Origin: Chryseobacterium gleum
GTDB taxonomy: Bacteria; Bacteroidota; Bacteroidia; Flavobacteriales_D; Crocinitomicaceae
Direction: 5' to 3'
Length of the DNA: 64,000 bases
Assembly (NCBI GenBank): GCA_945897565.1
Contig: CAMDFN010000009.1
Coordinates: 1 to 64,000 of the forward strand
Position 1 is the stretch's first letter; every line of letters begins with the position of its first letter. A model generated the notes under the pieces. That model was not told the DNA's origin, ran no database searches, and was given only the letters and a program-made list of their open reading frames with translations. Below, one piece after another: positions 41,602-51,620 of the stretch. The position numbers and the translations under genes were made by a program.

Positions 41602-42762
41602 ATGCAAGAAAAGAGAGGCATTGCCATTTTAGGATCCACGGGGTCAATAGGAACGCAAGCATTAGAGGTGTTGGCGGCATATCCTGAATATTTTGACTTA
41701 CAGGTCCTGACGGCTGGCAAAAATGCTGAGCTTCTTATTGAGCAAGCGCTCAAATTTCAGCCAAATTCGGTGGTCATTACCGATGAAAGTCAGTATCAAA
41801 AGGTGAAAGATGCCCTTTGGTCTGCCGACATTCATGTGTATGCGGGTCAGGAAGCTTTGTGCCAGGTTGTAGAATCTGCTGAGGTTGATACCGTACTTAC
41901 TGCTTTAGTGGGTTATGCAGGTCTCAAACCGACCATTCATGCTATTGAAGCCGGCAAAACAATTGCTTTGGCAAATAAAGAAACACTTGTGGTGGCTGGT
42001 GAACTCATTACCAAATTAGCGCGTCAAAAAGGGGTCAGTATCTACCCTGTAGATTCTGAGCATTCTGCTATTTTTCAGTGCTTAGTGGGCGAGTTCCACA
42101 ATCCAATTGAAAAAATCTACCTGACCGCATCTGGCGGGCCTTTCCGAGGGTTTTCACTCGACCAACTTCAAAAAGTGACACTTGAGCAAGCCCTCAAGCA
42201 TCCGAACTGGAGCATGGGCGCCAAAATTACCATAGATTCTGCCAGCCTCATGAACAAAGGTTTGGAGGTCATAGAAGCGAAATGGCTTTTTGGTTTGCAA
42301 CCCGAGCAAATTGATGTCATTGTGCATCCGCAGTCTATCGTACACAGCTTGGTACAGTTTGAAGACGGCAGCATGAAAGCTCAAATGGGTTTGCCTGATA
42401 TGAAACTTCCGATTCAGTATGCACTGACCTACCCAGCGCGTTTCAAAACCGATTTCCCGAGATTCAATTTCATGGATTATCCGCAACTCACTTTTGAGCA
42501 GCCAGACCGCGAGGTATTTAAAAATTTAGATTTGGCCTATAAAGCCATGGCAGCGCAAGGAACAGCTGCTTGTGCGCTCAATGCGGCCAATGAAGAGGCC
42601 GTAGCAGCTTACTTAGACCGCAAGATTTCCTTTTTAGAAATTGGCCAGCTCAACGAGTTTTGTATGCAAAATGTGGCCAATATCTTGAACCCGCACTACG
42701 AAGACTATGTTGCTACAGACGCAAAAGCAAGGGCTTTTGTTCAAGAACAATTCGGCAAATAA
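41602..42762 (+). CDS. dxr: 1-deoxy-D-xylulose 5-phosphate reductoisomerase
   Basis: 386 residues. Second enzyme of the MEP isoprenoid pathway: makes MEP from DXP with NADPH. Motifs: 'AILGSTGSIGTQALEV' (NADPH), 'ALANKETLVVAGEL', 'VDSEHSAIFQCL' (metal/substrate), 'SGGPFRG' (flexible loop), 'HPNWSMGAKITIDSASLMNKGLEVIEA'. ATG 41602 is preferred to an upstream in-frame TTG at 41587; TACTTTTG at 41591-41598 overlaps that extension and suggests a nearly leaderless mRNA. Converges on the next gene with a 6-base gap. Confidence 0.96.
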   Translation: MQEKRGIAILGSTGSIGTQALEVLAAYPEYFDLQVLTAGKNAELLIEQALKFQPNSVVITDESQYQKVKDALWSADIHVYAGQEALCQVVESAEVDTVLTALVGYAGLKPTIHAIEAGKTIALANKETLVVAGELITKLARQKGVSIYPVDSEHSAIFQCLVGEFHNPIEKIYLTASGGPFRGFSLDQLQKVTLEQALKHPNWSMGAKITIDSASLMNKGLEVIEAKWLFGLQPEQIDVIVHPQSIVHSLVQFEDGSMKAQMGLPDMKLPIQYALTYPARFKTDFPRFNFMDYPQLTFEQPDREVFKNLDLAYKAMAAQGTAACALNAANEEAVAAYLDRKISFLEIGQLNEFCMQNVANILNPHYEDYVATDAKARAFVQEQFGK

Positions 42763-42768
42763 ATACGC

Positions 42769-45700
42769 TTAAAAATTGGCGCGCAACTCCATGCCGCCTG
42801 TATGCACAGCCGCCTGACCTTGCATGAGCCGCCCACCATAATTGAGGCTCAATTGCAAATTTTTGCCAATAATTTTCTGAAAACTGAGGTTCCAGGTCCA
42901 GTTGGTACCCGGCCGCAATCCTTCGAGCATTTCATAACCTACAGCAGAAAGCGCAGTGCCGTTGAAATCAAAATAGACGTACTTAAGCGAGCCATTGAGG
43001 CTGCCTTTTTCACTTTGATTGAATTTCCAAGTGGCCTCCAATGATTTGGACAAGGCGGTCTGACCACCTAATTGCAAATCATTTATCTTACTGCCAACAC
43101 TGCCAATCAGGCTCAGCCTTACTTTAGATCCTTCTTGATAAATGAGTTGCGGTTTCAATTCTCGAAAATTGATTAGAAAATTGCGCCCGCTGGTGTAGTC
43201 TGCCAGTGCTGCATTTTGTCCTTGCAAAAGGGTAGTTTCTACAGCCAATTTGGTGTTGATGTTCAGGCGCAAATTGAGTTGGTTTTTGGTTTGGCTGCGC
43301 GCGTCGTAACCGCTGGCCAGAAGCATTTTGTTTTCTTGTTGCAACCAGCTGTATTCGGCACTAAAAACCTTGGCGTTTCGATTGAAAAACAAAGAATTAG
43401 AGAACTGTGCGTTGGCAGACTGCAGGGCCAATTCATTGATGTCTGAGGCCAACGGATTGAGCCATTGTAAAGTAGTGCCGTCTTGTAATTTGCGCTGTAC
43501 GCGAATGCGCGTTTGATTGGAGAATTTAGCTAAAATCCCCAACAGCCCTTCGCGCTTGCGCCAAAGTAATTCTGGCCTCCACAGCACACTCTGATTCCAT
43601 TCATTGGAAAATACAGCAGCATAACTTGCACTTGGTACAAATACACGGATATAATTGGCTTGATCCGCATAGATAGCTTGTTCAAATTCATTGAGGTCCT
43701 TGATGCCATCGGCGTTGTAGTCTATCCATGCATAAATTCCTTGTCCGTCACTGACCCGGATATACTGAAAACGGCGTTTTTGCTCCAGACCAGACCCAAT
43801 TTCATAAAAAGTTGTGAGGGTCAGGGCATTTTTAAAGAAGCGTGCATTGTAATCAAAACGAGCTACCAAACTCTTTTCGGCTGTTTGGTCAATGAGTGCA
43901 GAATCGAGAATAGCCAATTGCCTTGCGCCTAAAAGAACCTGCAAGTTTTGGTTCGAACTCGGCTCCCATTTGAGTTCTAAACCTGTTGTTTTGGCTTTGG
44001 CTGCGAGCCGCAATAAGCTATCTGCGCGCCAATCATAGCGTTCGCGATAGAATAGTTTAAGGTCGAGTTTGCGGGTAGTTTGCAACTGAATAAAGGCTTG
44101 TGCATCGTAAAATTGATAGGAGTTGGGCTGCAGACTGCCATTGAACTGATTCCATTCGTGGTCATCTATATAACCAATTTTAAAGTGGCCGAGTTGCTTG
44201 TCTAGCTTGAGGCGGTGACGCACAAAATAATTTTGCGCAATTGTGGTTTGGGCGCGCAATGCAGAGGCGTCCCATTTTGCCGACCATCCTTTTTGCTTCC
44301 AATTCCCGTCGCTAAAAAGGCGCTGTCCTGAGAACAAACTATCGATGTCTAAATGCTGCGCTACGATGTTCATTTGTCCAAATTGGCTGTGCGCAATCCG
44401 CTGTTTTAACTCCAGTTGACGCTGTGTGCCTGCATAATTTTGGTTGCGGATGTTCCAGTCACGGTCAAACTCTACGGCTCTAAATTGTTCTATTGGTTCA
44501 AAGTGCGCATTCAAATAAAGATATTCTAGTGAAGTTTCCAGGACGCGTTTGCTGCTGTCTTGGGTGCTTGCTTTATGAAAACGAAGTCCGCCTTTGGACG
44601 CCAACCCAAGGTTGTTTTGATCATCCAATGAGGAATATAAATTGAGGTCGTTTTCGCTGATGGCATTTTCTGAAAATAAAGACCAGTTTGGATGCAAATC
44701 ATAAGAGATGCCGGCGCTCGCCATTTGTTTGCGTTTAGGAGTCTGCACGCGTCTGATGGGTGCAAAATTACCTTGTGAGCTGCCATTTATAGGTGCAAGC
44801 CATTTGTAATAATTCCCCGCTGCACTGACGCCAGCCAAAATGTAGTCGCCCTGACCTGTTCCAACTTCGGTAAATATGCTGCGGTAATGTGCCAATTGAA
44901 CATCTACGCTAAAGACGAGCACATCTTGAAAACCGAGTGTGTCAATGAGCCGGTACATATTGGTGTTTTCGAGATAAGCGCTTGAATCAAAGCCCTGCAC
45001 ATTAGCGGCCGTGAGGTTGTCGCCAATTTGACTGAGCTGCTGGAGTTGTTCGGTAGTGAGTATTTGCTGCAGCGCTTGGTTTTTAAGGTCTTGTTCTTGA
45101 TAGACAGCCATCCAAGTTTTGAGCTGCTTGGTTTGGTAACGCGTAGTGTGTTGGAGTAAACTCCGGGCAAAATTTTGATCGGCATATTGAAACTCTGCTA
45201 CAATTCTGCTGTCTTTGGTAATGAGGTGCCTAGACGTGAAGGTGAGTTCTGCACTGGCGTAGTCTATGATGTAATCGAATTCTTGGCCCCGTTGCAGTAA
45301 TTGCCCGTCGATGTAAATACGCTCGGTGCCGGCCAGTATCAAAATATAAGGTTCATTGCTGCCGCCAACAAGCCTATACGGCCCCTGCACGGCTTCGAGC
45401 CCTTGTATAATTTGTCTTTGAAACTTGCCCTTTGACAAACCTAAACTACTTTGCGTGTAGAGTTTAGCGCCATTTGTGAGCTGCCAATTGTACTGCCCTG
45501 TGATGCCTTGGGCACGTTTGCGGTAAGTCAAGAATTGTCCGTCGGGTTTGTCTAACCAGAAATCGCCGGCCGTTACTTTGAGCTGTTCGTTGTGTACTTG
45601 GATAAATACTTGATCGAACTCCCTGAGCTGATTGGTTGTGCCCGAAGCTTGAAAGGGGATATTGGCGTCTGATAGCGAGGCGGTGAGCATCAGACCCGGC

Positions 45701-46224
45701 GAAATTTGTCCGTTGAGTTGTAAGTTGAGCGCAGAATTAAGCCCAAGACTTTGGTTATTGCCAAAACCAATACCTCTGGCCAAACTACCGCTTTTATGAA
45801 TGGCATTACCGCCAAAGAGATCTTGGGCCCCGCGGGAGGTAATCTGAAATTTTTCGCGCTCTTTTTCGAGTAGGTTTTGCGGCGATATTGGCGTTATTTG
45901 GTAATGCAGAACAGTTTGGTTTTGCTCAAATGGAAAAACCAAAAAGCGCAAGTAAATAGTATCTTTTGGCTTTTTTTTCCATTGAAACGTATTGTTTCTT
46001 GGATCAAAAGAATAAGCGTTTTCTGAAATAGAAATGGTATCAGAACCATCGTTAAAGCGCGAAAAGTGAAATGACGGGGTATAAATAACGTTGCTATCTA
46101 GCACTTGCGCTAGGGTATCGGGCGTCAATGCGATGCTACGGAGATTTTGCTGCGCGAAACTACTCAGCCCGAAAAGAGTGAATAGCGTAAATAAAACCAG
46201 GCGCAAAGTAGAGGAGCGGTTCAT
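42769..46224 (-). CDS. Large exported protein, probably an outer-membrane beta-barrel
   Basis: 1151 residues from ATG 46224, chosen because it begins a proper signal peptide ('LVLFTLFTLFGLSSFAQQ'); the frame is open for 180 more bases upstream, without signal-peptide character. The body is dominated by alternating-hydrophobicity strands with aromatic girdles ('GGLRFHKASTQDSSKRVLE', 'LNLRLNINTKLAVETTLLQG'), and it ends in a short strand '...GGMELRANF' with a terminal Phe, as in outer-membrane barrels. An N-terminal part 'QLREFDQVFIQVHNEQLKV...GDFWL' recalls strands in large Bacteroidetes surface proteins. No T9SS domain. The function is not recognised. Confidence 0.75.
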   Translation of the reverse strand: MNRSSTLRLVLFTLFTLFGLSSFAQQNLRSIALTPDTLAQVLDSNVIYTPSFHFSRFNDGSDTISISENAYSFDPRNNTFQWKKKPKDTIYLRFLVFPFEQNQTVLHYQITPISPQNLLEKEREKFQITSRGAQDLFGGNAIHKSGSLARGIGFGNNQSLGLNSALNLQLNGQISPGLMLTASLSDANIPFQASGTTNQLREFDQVFIQVHNEQLKVTAGDFWLDKPDGQFLTYRKRAQGITGQYNWQLTNGAKLYTQSSLGLSKGKFQRQIIQGLEAVQGPYRLVGGSNEPYILILAGTERIYIDGQLLQRGQEFDYIIDYASAELTFTSRHLITKDSRIVAEFQYADQNFARSLLQHTTRYQTKQLKTWMAVYQEQDLKNQALQQILTTEQLQQLSQIGDNLTAANVQGFDSSAYLENTNMYRLIDTLGFQDVLVFSVDVQLAHYRSIFTEVGTGQGDYILAGVSAAGNYYKWLAPINGSSQGNFAPIRRVQTPKRKQMASAGISYDLHPNWSLFSENAISENDLNLYSSLDDQNNLGLASKGGLRFHKASTQDSSKRVLETSLEYLYLNAHFEPIEQFRAVEFDRDWNIRNQNYAGTQRQLELKQRIAHSQFGQMNIVAQHLDIDSLFSGQRLFSDGNWKQKGWSAKWDASALRAQTTIAQNYFVRHRLKLDKQLGHFKIGYIDDHEWNQFNGSLQPNSYQFYDAQAFIQLQTTRKLDLKLFYRERYDWRADSLLRLAAKAKTTGLELKWEPSSNQNLQVLLGARQLAILDSALIDQTAEKSLVARFDYNARFFKNALTLTTFYEIGSGLEQKRRFQYIRVSDGQGIYAWIDYNADGIKDLNEFEQAIYADQANYIRVFVPSASYAAVFSNEWNQSVLWRPELLWRKREGLLGILAKFSNQTRIRVQRKLQDGTTLQWLNPLASDINELALQSANAQFSNSLFFNRNAKVFSAEYSWLQQENKMLLASGYDARSQTKNQLNLRLNINTKLAVETTLLQGQNAALADYTSGRNFLINFRELKPQLIYQEGSKVRLSLIGSVGSKINDLQLGGQTALSKSLEATWKFNQSEKGSLNGSLKYVYFDFNGTALSAVGYEMLEGLRPGTNWTWNLSFQKIIGKNLQLSLNYGGRLMQGQAAVHTGGMELRANF

Positions 46225-46268
46225 GGGCAGAGACTGCTTATTAACGTCGAAATTGCCCAGACATTGCC

Positions 46269-47537
46269 TTACTCGATGACCGAAAAACCAGTGTAGGCTT
46301 GTAAGGCCTTTGGAATTTGGATACCGTTTTCGGTTTGATGGTTTTCGAGTAAAGAAGCAAGAATACGAGGTAAGGCCAAGGCAGAGCCGTTGAGGGTATG
46401 GCAAAGCGTGGTTTTTTTGTCGTCTTTGAAGCGCAACTTCAAGCGATTCGACTGGAAGGTATCAAATCTAGATACCGAGCTCACTTCTAGCCATTTTTCT
46501 TGTCCTGCAGAGTAGACTTCAAAATCGTAGGTCATGGCTGAGGCAAAGCCCATGTCGCCACCGCACAAACGCAAGATGCGGTATGGCAGCTCTAGTTTGT
46601 CTAATAAGTTCTTGACGTGGTCTATCATTTCGTCGAGTGCTTTGGCGCTGTTGTCTGGGTGTTCTACCCTGACAATTTCTACTTTGTCAAATTGGTGGAG
46701 GCGATTGAGGCCGCGCACGTCTTTGCCATATGAACCCGCTTCTCGTCTAAAACAAGGCGTGTAACCACACATCTTGATGGAGAAATTGGCATCGGGTAAA
46801 ATGACATCGCGGTAGATGTTGGTCAGCGGAACTTCTGCTGTAGGAATGAGGTAGAAGTCGTCTTCTTGGACGTAATACATTTGACCTTCTTTATCGGGAA
46901 GCTGGCCTGTGCCGTAGCCGCTGGCCTCATTGACCATGTGCGGAGAGATGAATTCTTCATAACCGGCTTCAATTGCTTCATCTAGGAAAAATTGGATGAG
47001 GGCGCGCTGCAGTCTTGCGCCTTTACCGCGGTAAAAAGGAAAACCTGCACCAGTAACTTTCACGCCAAGTTCAAAATCGATGAGCTTGAATTTTTTGGCG
47101 AGATCCCAGTGAGGTTGAGCTGCAAAATTGAATTGAGGAATACTGCCCGCTTCAAAAACGTTTTGGTTGTCTTCGGCATCTCGCCCCTTAACCACTGCTT
47201 CGTTCGGAACGTTGGGCAAGGTATAAAGGTGCTTTTGGAGGATTTCTTCGAGGGTGCTGACTTGTTCTTTAAGAACAACTTCTTGGGCCTTAAGTGCACT
47301 TGTTTTTTCTTTGAGAGCAGTTGCTTCTGCTTGCTGACCAGACTTAAAGAGCTCGCCAATAGAGCGCGCAAGTTGATTCATTTCGGCAGCAACTTGATCG
47401 AGTTGTGTTTTGGCCATTCTCCAGTTTTGGTCTGTTTCGAGGATGGCATCAATTGTTGGGCTTGCATCTATATTTCTTTTGGCCAAGGCTGCAAGGATGG
47501 CTTCTTTTTCTTGACGGATGCGTTGTATTTCTAACAT
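46269..47537 (-). CDS. serS: Serine--tRNA ligase
   Basis: 422 residues. N-terminal antiparallel coiled-coil arm (about 25-105) that grips the long variable arm of tRNA-Ser, then the class II core: 'PFYRGKGARLQRALIQFFLD', motif 2 'CFRREAGSYGKDVRGLNRLHQF', 'EVSSVSRFDTFQSNRL' and motif 3 'LNGSALALPRILASLLE'. ATG 47537 fits the family start ('MLEIQRIRQEKEAIL'); TACTTTTG at 47563-47556 just upstream supports it and rejects the longer frame to 47723. Confidence 0.97.
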   Translation of the reverse strand: MLEIQRIRQEKEAILAALAKRNIDASPTIDAILETDQNWRMAKTQLDQVAAEMNQLARSIGELFKSGQQAEATALKEKTSALKAQEVVLKEQVSTLEEILQKHLYTLPNVPNEAVVKGRDAEDNQNVFEAGSIPQFNFAAQPHWDLAKKFKLIDFELGVKVTGAGFPFYRGKGARLQRALIQFFLDEAIEAGYEEFISPHMVNEASGYGTGQLPDKEGQMYYVQEDDFYLIPTAEVPLTNIYRDVILPDANFSIKMCGYTPCFRREAGSYGKDVRGLNRLHQFDKVEIVRVEHPDNSAKALDEMIDHVKNLLDKLELPYRILRLCGGDMGFASAMTYDFEVYSAGQEKWLEVSSVSRFDTFQSNRLKLRFKDDKKTTLCHTLNGSALALPRILASLLENHQTENGIQIPKALQAYTGFSVIE

Positions 47538-47555
47538 AACTACTCGATTGTAGCA

Positions 47556-47563
47556 CAAAAGTA
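47556..47563 (-). promoter_or_regulatory. -7 promoter motif for serS
   Basis: On the minus strand TACTTTTG, exact TAnnTTTG, 18 bases before the serS ATG. Confidence 0.45.
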
Positions 47564-47651
47564 AGCAAATACCCTTAAAATGACTGATGTTGTCCATACT
47601 AAGCTGTTGATTATTCCTTTCATTCGCTCGCTTTTGAGTGTAGAATTGCGC

Positions 47652-47659
47652 TAATTTTG
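47652..47659 (+). promoter_or_regulatory. -7 promoter motif for the dut operon
   Basis: TAATTTTG, exact TAnnTTTG, only 4 bases before the dut ATG, implying a leader of a few bases or none. A TTG at 47634-47636 lies 15 bases upstream, a little close. Confidence 0.4.
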
Positions 47660-47663
47660 GAAG

Positions 47664-48107
47664 ATGAGTTTGCACGAAGTAAAAATTGTCAGCAAGAGCC
47701 ACCACGAAGTCCCGGCCTATCAAACGGCAGGCGCGTCCGGTATGGATGTGCGCGCAATGCTAGAAGCCCCAATTACGTTGGCTCCAATGCAACGCGCTTT
47801 GATACCTACGGGTCTTTTTCTAGAAATGGACCATAGCCTGGAATGCCAAGTTCGGCCACGAAGTGGTTTGGCACTCAAAAAAGGGCTCACGGTCTTGAAT
47901 ACACCAGGCACCATAGACGCAGACTACCGCGGCGAAATTGGCGTTATTCTCGTCAACTTGTCGGCCGAAACCGTCACCCTAACCGATGGCGAACGCATCG
48001 CTCAACTCGTTTTTTGTAAAGTAGAAAAGGTAAACCTGGTTCAAGTTCAAGAACTGAGCTCCTCGGAGCGCGGCGAAGGCGGATTCGGCAGCACCGGCAC
48101 CAAATAA
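47664..48107 (+). CDS. dut: dUTP diphosphatase
   Basis: 147 residues, trimeric dUTPase family. Five motifs in order: '[11 protein letters not shown]', '[12 protein letters not shown]', '[14 protein letters not shown]', '[12 protein letters not shown]' and the C-terminal P-loop-like '[10 protein letters not shown]'. Hydrolyses dUTP to dUMP to keep uracil out of DNA. First gene of a five-gene run with 7 bases to the next gene and overlaps after that. Confidence 0.97.
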   Translation: MSLHEVKIVSKSHHEVPAYQTAGASGMDVRAMLEAPITLAPMQRALIPTGLFLEMDHSLECQVRPRSGLALKKGLTVLNTPGTIDADYRGEIGVILVNLSAETVTLTDGERIAQLVFCKVEKVNLVQVQELSSSERGEGGFGSTGTK

Positions 48108-48114
48108 GAAGACC

Positions 48115-49122
48115 ATGAAAGTAATTGTCCCGATGGCGGGTCGCGGTAGCCGCCTCCGTCCGCATACCCTCACGATTCCCAAACCACTTGTTCCGGTTGG
48201 CGGCAAGCCAATTGTGCACCGCTTGGTGGCCGATATTGCACGTGTATGTTCAGAACCCATTGAAGAAATCGCTTTTGTAGTTGGTGAATTTGGCGAAGCC
48301 GTTGAAAAAGAATTATTGGCAGTAGCCGAAAGCTTGGGTGCCAAAGGCAGTATCCACTATCAATTACAAGCACTTGGAACTGCGCATGCTGTATTGTGCG
48401 CCGCCGAAGCGCTTGATGGCCCGGTGGTGGTTGCTTTTGCCGACACACTTTTTAAGGCTGATTTTAAAATCTCTCACGAAGACGAAGGCATCTTGTGGGT
48501 CAAACAAATTGAGGACCCTAGTGCATTTGGTGTTGTCAAGTTGAATGCAAATGGCGCAATCATCGATTTTGTCGAGAAGCCACAAACGTTTGTTTCGGAT
48601 CTAGCCATGATCGGGATTTACTATTTCAAAGATGGCGCGCGCCTCAAGCAAGAACTCCAGTATTTGATAGACCACAACGTGATAAAAAGCGGAGAATACC
48701 AATTGCCAGACGCACTGCGTCGCCTCACAGAGGCAGGTGTAGCGTTTAAACCCGGCACTGTAGACGAATGGCTTGATTGCGGCAATAAAGAAGTCACCGT
48801 TGAAACCAACCAACGCGTGCTCGAACACGACGCCGAAGCGGGCCGTCTGCAAAATTTATCTGCTAATTTTACGGATAGCGTCATTATTCAACCTTGTTAT
48901 ATCGGCCCAAATGTGCGCATCGAAAGATCTGTTGTAGGGCCGCATGTTTCTTTGGGGGAGGGCACAGTAGTTACCGATGTGCATATCAAAAATTGCATCG
49001 TTGGCAACCAAACAATTTTGTCAAAAGTCAATCTCAGTGGCGCTATGATCGGGTCTCATGCACAATATAACGGCCGCGCAAAAGACCTCAGCCTCGGCGA
49101 TTTCAGCACTGTCAATGAATAA
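48115..49122 (+). CDS. Sugar-1-phosphate nucleotidyltransferase
   Basis: 335 residues. Nucleotidyltransferase domain with 'VPMAGRGSRLRPHTLTIPKP' (GxGxR...PKP signature), 'QALGTAHAVLCAAEAL' and 'VVAFADTLF'. Residues ~240-320 form a left-handed beta-helix-like tail with isoleucine-patch repeats ('CYIGPNVRIERSVVGPHVSL'). It resembles glucose-1-phosphate thymidylyl-/uridylyltransferases; which sugar and nucleotide is not clear. The last 8 bases overlap the start of the TPR lipoprotein gene. Role inferred: precursor for surface polysaccharide. Confidence 0.85.
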   Translation: MKVIVPMAGRGSRLRPHTLTIPKPLVPVGGKPIVHRLVADIARVCSEPIEEIAFVVGEFGEAVEKELLAVAESLGAKGSIHYQLQALGTAHAVLCAAEALDGPVVVAFADTLFKADFKISHEDEGILWVKQIEDPSAFGVVKLNANGAIIDFVEKPQTFVSDLAMIGIYYFKDGARLKQELQYLIDHNVIKSGEYQLPDALRRLTEAGVAFKPGTVDEWLDCGNKEVTVETNQRVLEHDAEAGRLQNLSANFTDSVIIQPCYIGPNVRIERSVVGPHVSLGEGTVVTDVHIKNCIVGNQTILSKVNLSGAMIGSHAQYNGRAKDLSLGDFSTVNE

Positions 49123-50803
49123 GTTACTTTACGCCCTCGCGCTCGTCGCATTGGCCTCTTGTAAAATGCAAGAAGCTGCTTCTCTGCATGATCCTGCCTA
49201 TATACGGCAGTTTCATAGCGGTGTGCGCAACATGCTCAACGCACAAAATGAAGAGGCAATTCAAGCTTTTAAGGCATGTTTGCAAATACAACCCAAAGAC
49301 GCCGCCGTACATTACGCGCTTTTTCAGGTATACCTCAAACAAGAACGCTATCAAGAAGCTGCTTTTCATACAGAACAAGCGGCGCAACTTGATCCCAAAA
49401 ACCTGCATTACAAGCGCGAGTTGGCTTTTATGTACCAACAACTTGGCCGCAATAAAGAAGCGGCAGTTGTTTTTGAAGCCTTGTTAAAAGCTGATCCAAA
49501 AAACATCGATTATTATAGTGGCGCACTGAAGAGTTATGATGCACTTCAAACACCAAGTAAGTCCCTTGCCTTGATAGAAAAAATGGAACAGCAACTTGGC
49601 GAAAACCCCAATACGGTCCTTGAAAAGTTTCGTTTGTTACAACAAATGGGCAAGGCAAAAGAAGGCGTTGCCGTACTCGAATCGGCAAGGCTGCGCTTCC
49701 CTACTGAACCAAGTATTCTTGCCAATTTAGTTGATCATTACTTCAGAGCTCAAAATTATACAGCTGGTTTTGGTTTGCTCAAAGACCTCGTGGAGGCCGA
49801 CCCTCAAAATGGTGTTGCTCTATTGATGTACGGCGAAATGCTGTACCGTTCTGGCAAAGTGGAAGAAGGAAAGAAATACTTGCATGAAGGCATCCTCGCG
49901 CAGGGCCCGAGCCTCGATCAAAAAATGAATATTTTGATCATGTTGGTCAACGAAAAAGAACAAACTTCCTTAGACCCTACATTGGAGCCGCTTATTCAGT
50001 ACATGACCCAAACGTATCCGAACGAGGCCAAAGCACATTCTATTGCTGGCGATTACTATTACGTTTCTGGCCAAATCAAAGCCGCCATTGCCAGCTATCA
50101 GCAAACGCTGCGTTGCGATCCCAACTTATTTGCCGTTTGGAGTCAGGTCATGATTTTAGAATTCGAGCAAGAATCCTGGACCAACCTGCTCAAAGATGCT
50201 TCAAGCTGTACGGAGTTGTTTCCAAGTCAACCTCTTCCTTTCTTTTTCAAGGCCATGATGCTCAATAGAAAAAGCATATATGCCGAAGCCTTAGAAAATC
50301 TTTCCCTTGCTAAAGGTGTGTTGCTCAACGACAACGCGCTTTTAGCTGAAATCTATTTAGCCGAAGGAAGCGCTCACTTAGGTTTGCAACAACAGCCACA
50401 AGCCTTCGCCGCGTTTAAAGAAGCCTTGAGCATTAGTTCAAATGACCTCGAATTGGAATATTTACACATCTTAGCGACCTACAAAATTGAGCTCTCAAAA
50501 ACTACGCAGCGCTTACAAGATCTATCGTCAAAAACTGGTGCTCAACCAAAACTTATATTTGAAGTAGCCTTTGCTGCATTTCAAACAGGCACATACCAAA
50601 TTGCCCTGCAAGAATTGCAAAAAATATCAGATGTCAAGCTGCTTCAGACGGCAGCTTATCAAGAGCTCCTCGGCGATATTTACTTTCATTTAGGTCAAGC
50701 GCAAGAAGCCAACAATTGTTGGCAGCAAGCAATCACTTTTGGAGAGGGCAGCGTTGTACTCTTCGAGAAAACCACTAAAAAAACATATGTTCAAGTTCCA
50801 TAA
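49115..50803 (+). CDS. TPR-repeat lipoprotein
   Basis: 562 residues. Lipobox 'ALALVALASC' with Cys16, then tetratricopeptide repeats across the whole length ('AIQAFKACLQIQPKDAAVHY', 'EAAFHTEQAAQLDPKNLHYK', 'EAAVVFEALLKADPKNIDYY', and more near 340 and 420-460). Probably faces the periplasm as a scaffold. ATG 49115 lies inside the end of the preceding gene (ATGAATAA overlap), and its own end overlaps the DUF4292 gene by 17 bases, so it is co-translated with envelope neighbours. Confidence 0.85.
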   Translation: MNKLLYALALVALASCKMQEAASLHDPAYIRQFHSGVRNMLNAQNEEAIQAFKACLQIQPKDAAVHYALFQVYLKQERYQEAAFHTEQAAQLDPKNLHYKRELAFMYQQLGRNKEAAVVFEALLKADPKNIDYYSGALKSYDALQTPSKSLALIEKMEQQLGENPNTVLEKFRLLQQMGKAKEGVAVLESARLRFPTEPSILANLVDHYFRAQNYTAGFGLLKDLVEADPQNGVALLMYGEMLYRSGKVEEGKKYLHEGILAQGPSLDQKMNILIMLVNEKEQTSLDPTLEPLIQYMTQTYPNEAKAHSIAGDYYYVSGQIKAAIASYQQTLRCDPNLFAVWSQVMILEFEQESWTNLLKDASSCTELFPSQPLPFFFKAMMLNRKSIYAEALENLSLAKGVLLNDNALLAEIYLAEGSAHLGLQQQPQAFAAFKEALSISSNDLELEYLHILATYKIELSKTTQRLQDLSSKTGAQPKLIFEVAFAAFQTGTYQIALQELQKISDVKLLQTAAYQELLGDIYFHLGQAQEANNCWQQAITFGEGSVVLFEKTTKKTYVQVP

Positions 50804-51620
50804 ACTAGGCTATATCTGCTTTTTGTTTTTAGGTCTAACCGCTTGTAAAACGCAAGAGCTTGTCACGGAGCAAAGCGCCATTGATAAACTTCCTAAAATC
50901 AAGGACAAAGAGTTAATAGACCGCATCGATAGCCTATCTCACATTGAGCCCAAGACCTTCTATAGCAAGCTTTCTCTCTCGTACCGAGATTTGAGTAAGC
51001 CCACAGAGGAAAGCGAAATTTCCTTGAAAACCTCCATCAAAATTGTGAGCGATAGCGCGGTGTCTGCCATCATTACCTATGCGCGCATCCCTGTCGTTAC
51101 TGCACTTGTAACCCAAGACACCCTCAGCGTTGTCAACAAACGAGACCGCTGCTATACTGTGGCGTCCTTAGATTATTTAAAAGATTTATTTGGAGTCGAT
51201 TTCTCCTATGAAAACATAGAAGAAATCATTTACGGAAAGCCTTTAGATTACCAAATCACGCAAAAGTATTTTGTCGACAATGACCCCTTCCAATACAGTA
51301 TTTCTACGCACAAAAAGCACGACCGCAAAAAACCAGACCGCAAACAACGCGATGACCTCATGATTCAATACCACCTTACCGACGACGCCAAGGCCATAAA
51401 GCAGACTCGAATTTGGAGCGTAGAAGAATCAACAGAAGTAAGTGTGGTTTACTTAGAGCGGCAACAACTCAACGGTTTTGACTTGCCTTTGAGAGTTGAA
51501 ATTAACATTCGCACGCCTAAAAAATCTTTATTGCTCACCTTAGTTTACGACCGCATAGAAGTCAATGAACCTCAAGAATTAATCATCGTCATTCCAGAAA
51601 GCTATGAAAAATGTGATTAG
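50787..51620 (+). CDS. DUF4292 family lipoprotein
   Basis: 277 residues. Lipobox 'LFLGLTAC' with Cys20, then a beta-rich domain ('IEPKTFYSKLSLSYRD', 'SLKTSIKIVSDSAVSAIITY', 'LKDLFGVDFSYENIEEIIYG'). DUF4292 is a Bacteroidetes family that in shape resembles LolA/LolB-type lipoprotein carriers; that link is a suggestion only. It sits between a TPR lipoprotein and an EnvC-like gene, overlapping both by 17 bases, an arrangement typical of the family. Confidence 0.85.
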   Translation: MFKFHKLGYICFLFLGLTACKTQELVTEQSAIDKLPKIKDKELIDRIDSLSHIEPKTFYSKLSLSYRDLSKPTEESEISLKTSIKIVSDSAVSAIITYARIPVVTALVTQDTLSVVNKRDRCYTVASLDYLKDLFGVDFSYENIEEIIYGKPLDYQITQKYFVDNDPFQYSISTHKKHDRKKPDRKQRDDLMIQYHLTDDAKAIKQTRIWSVEESTEVSVVYLERQQLNGFDLPLRVEINIRTPKKSLLLTLVYDRIEVNEPQELIIVIPESYEKCD

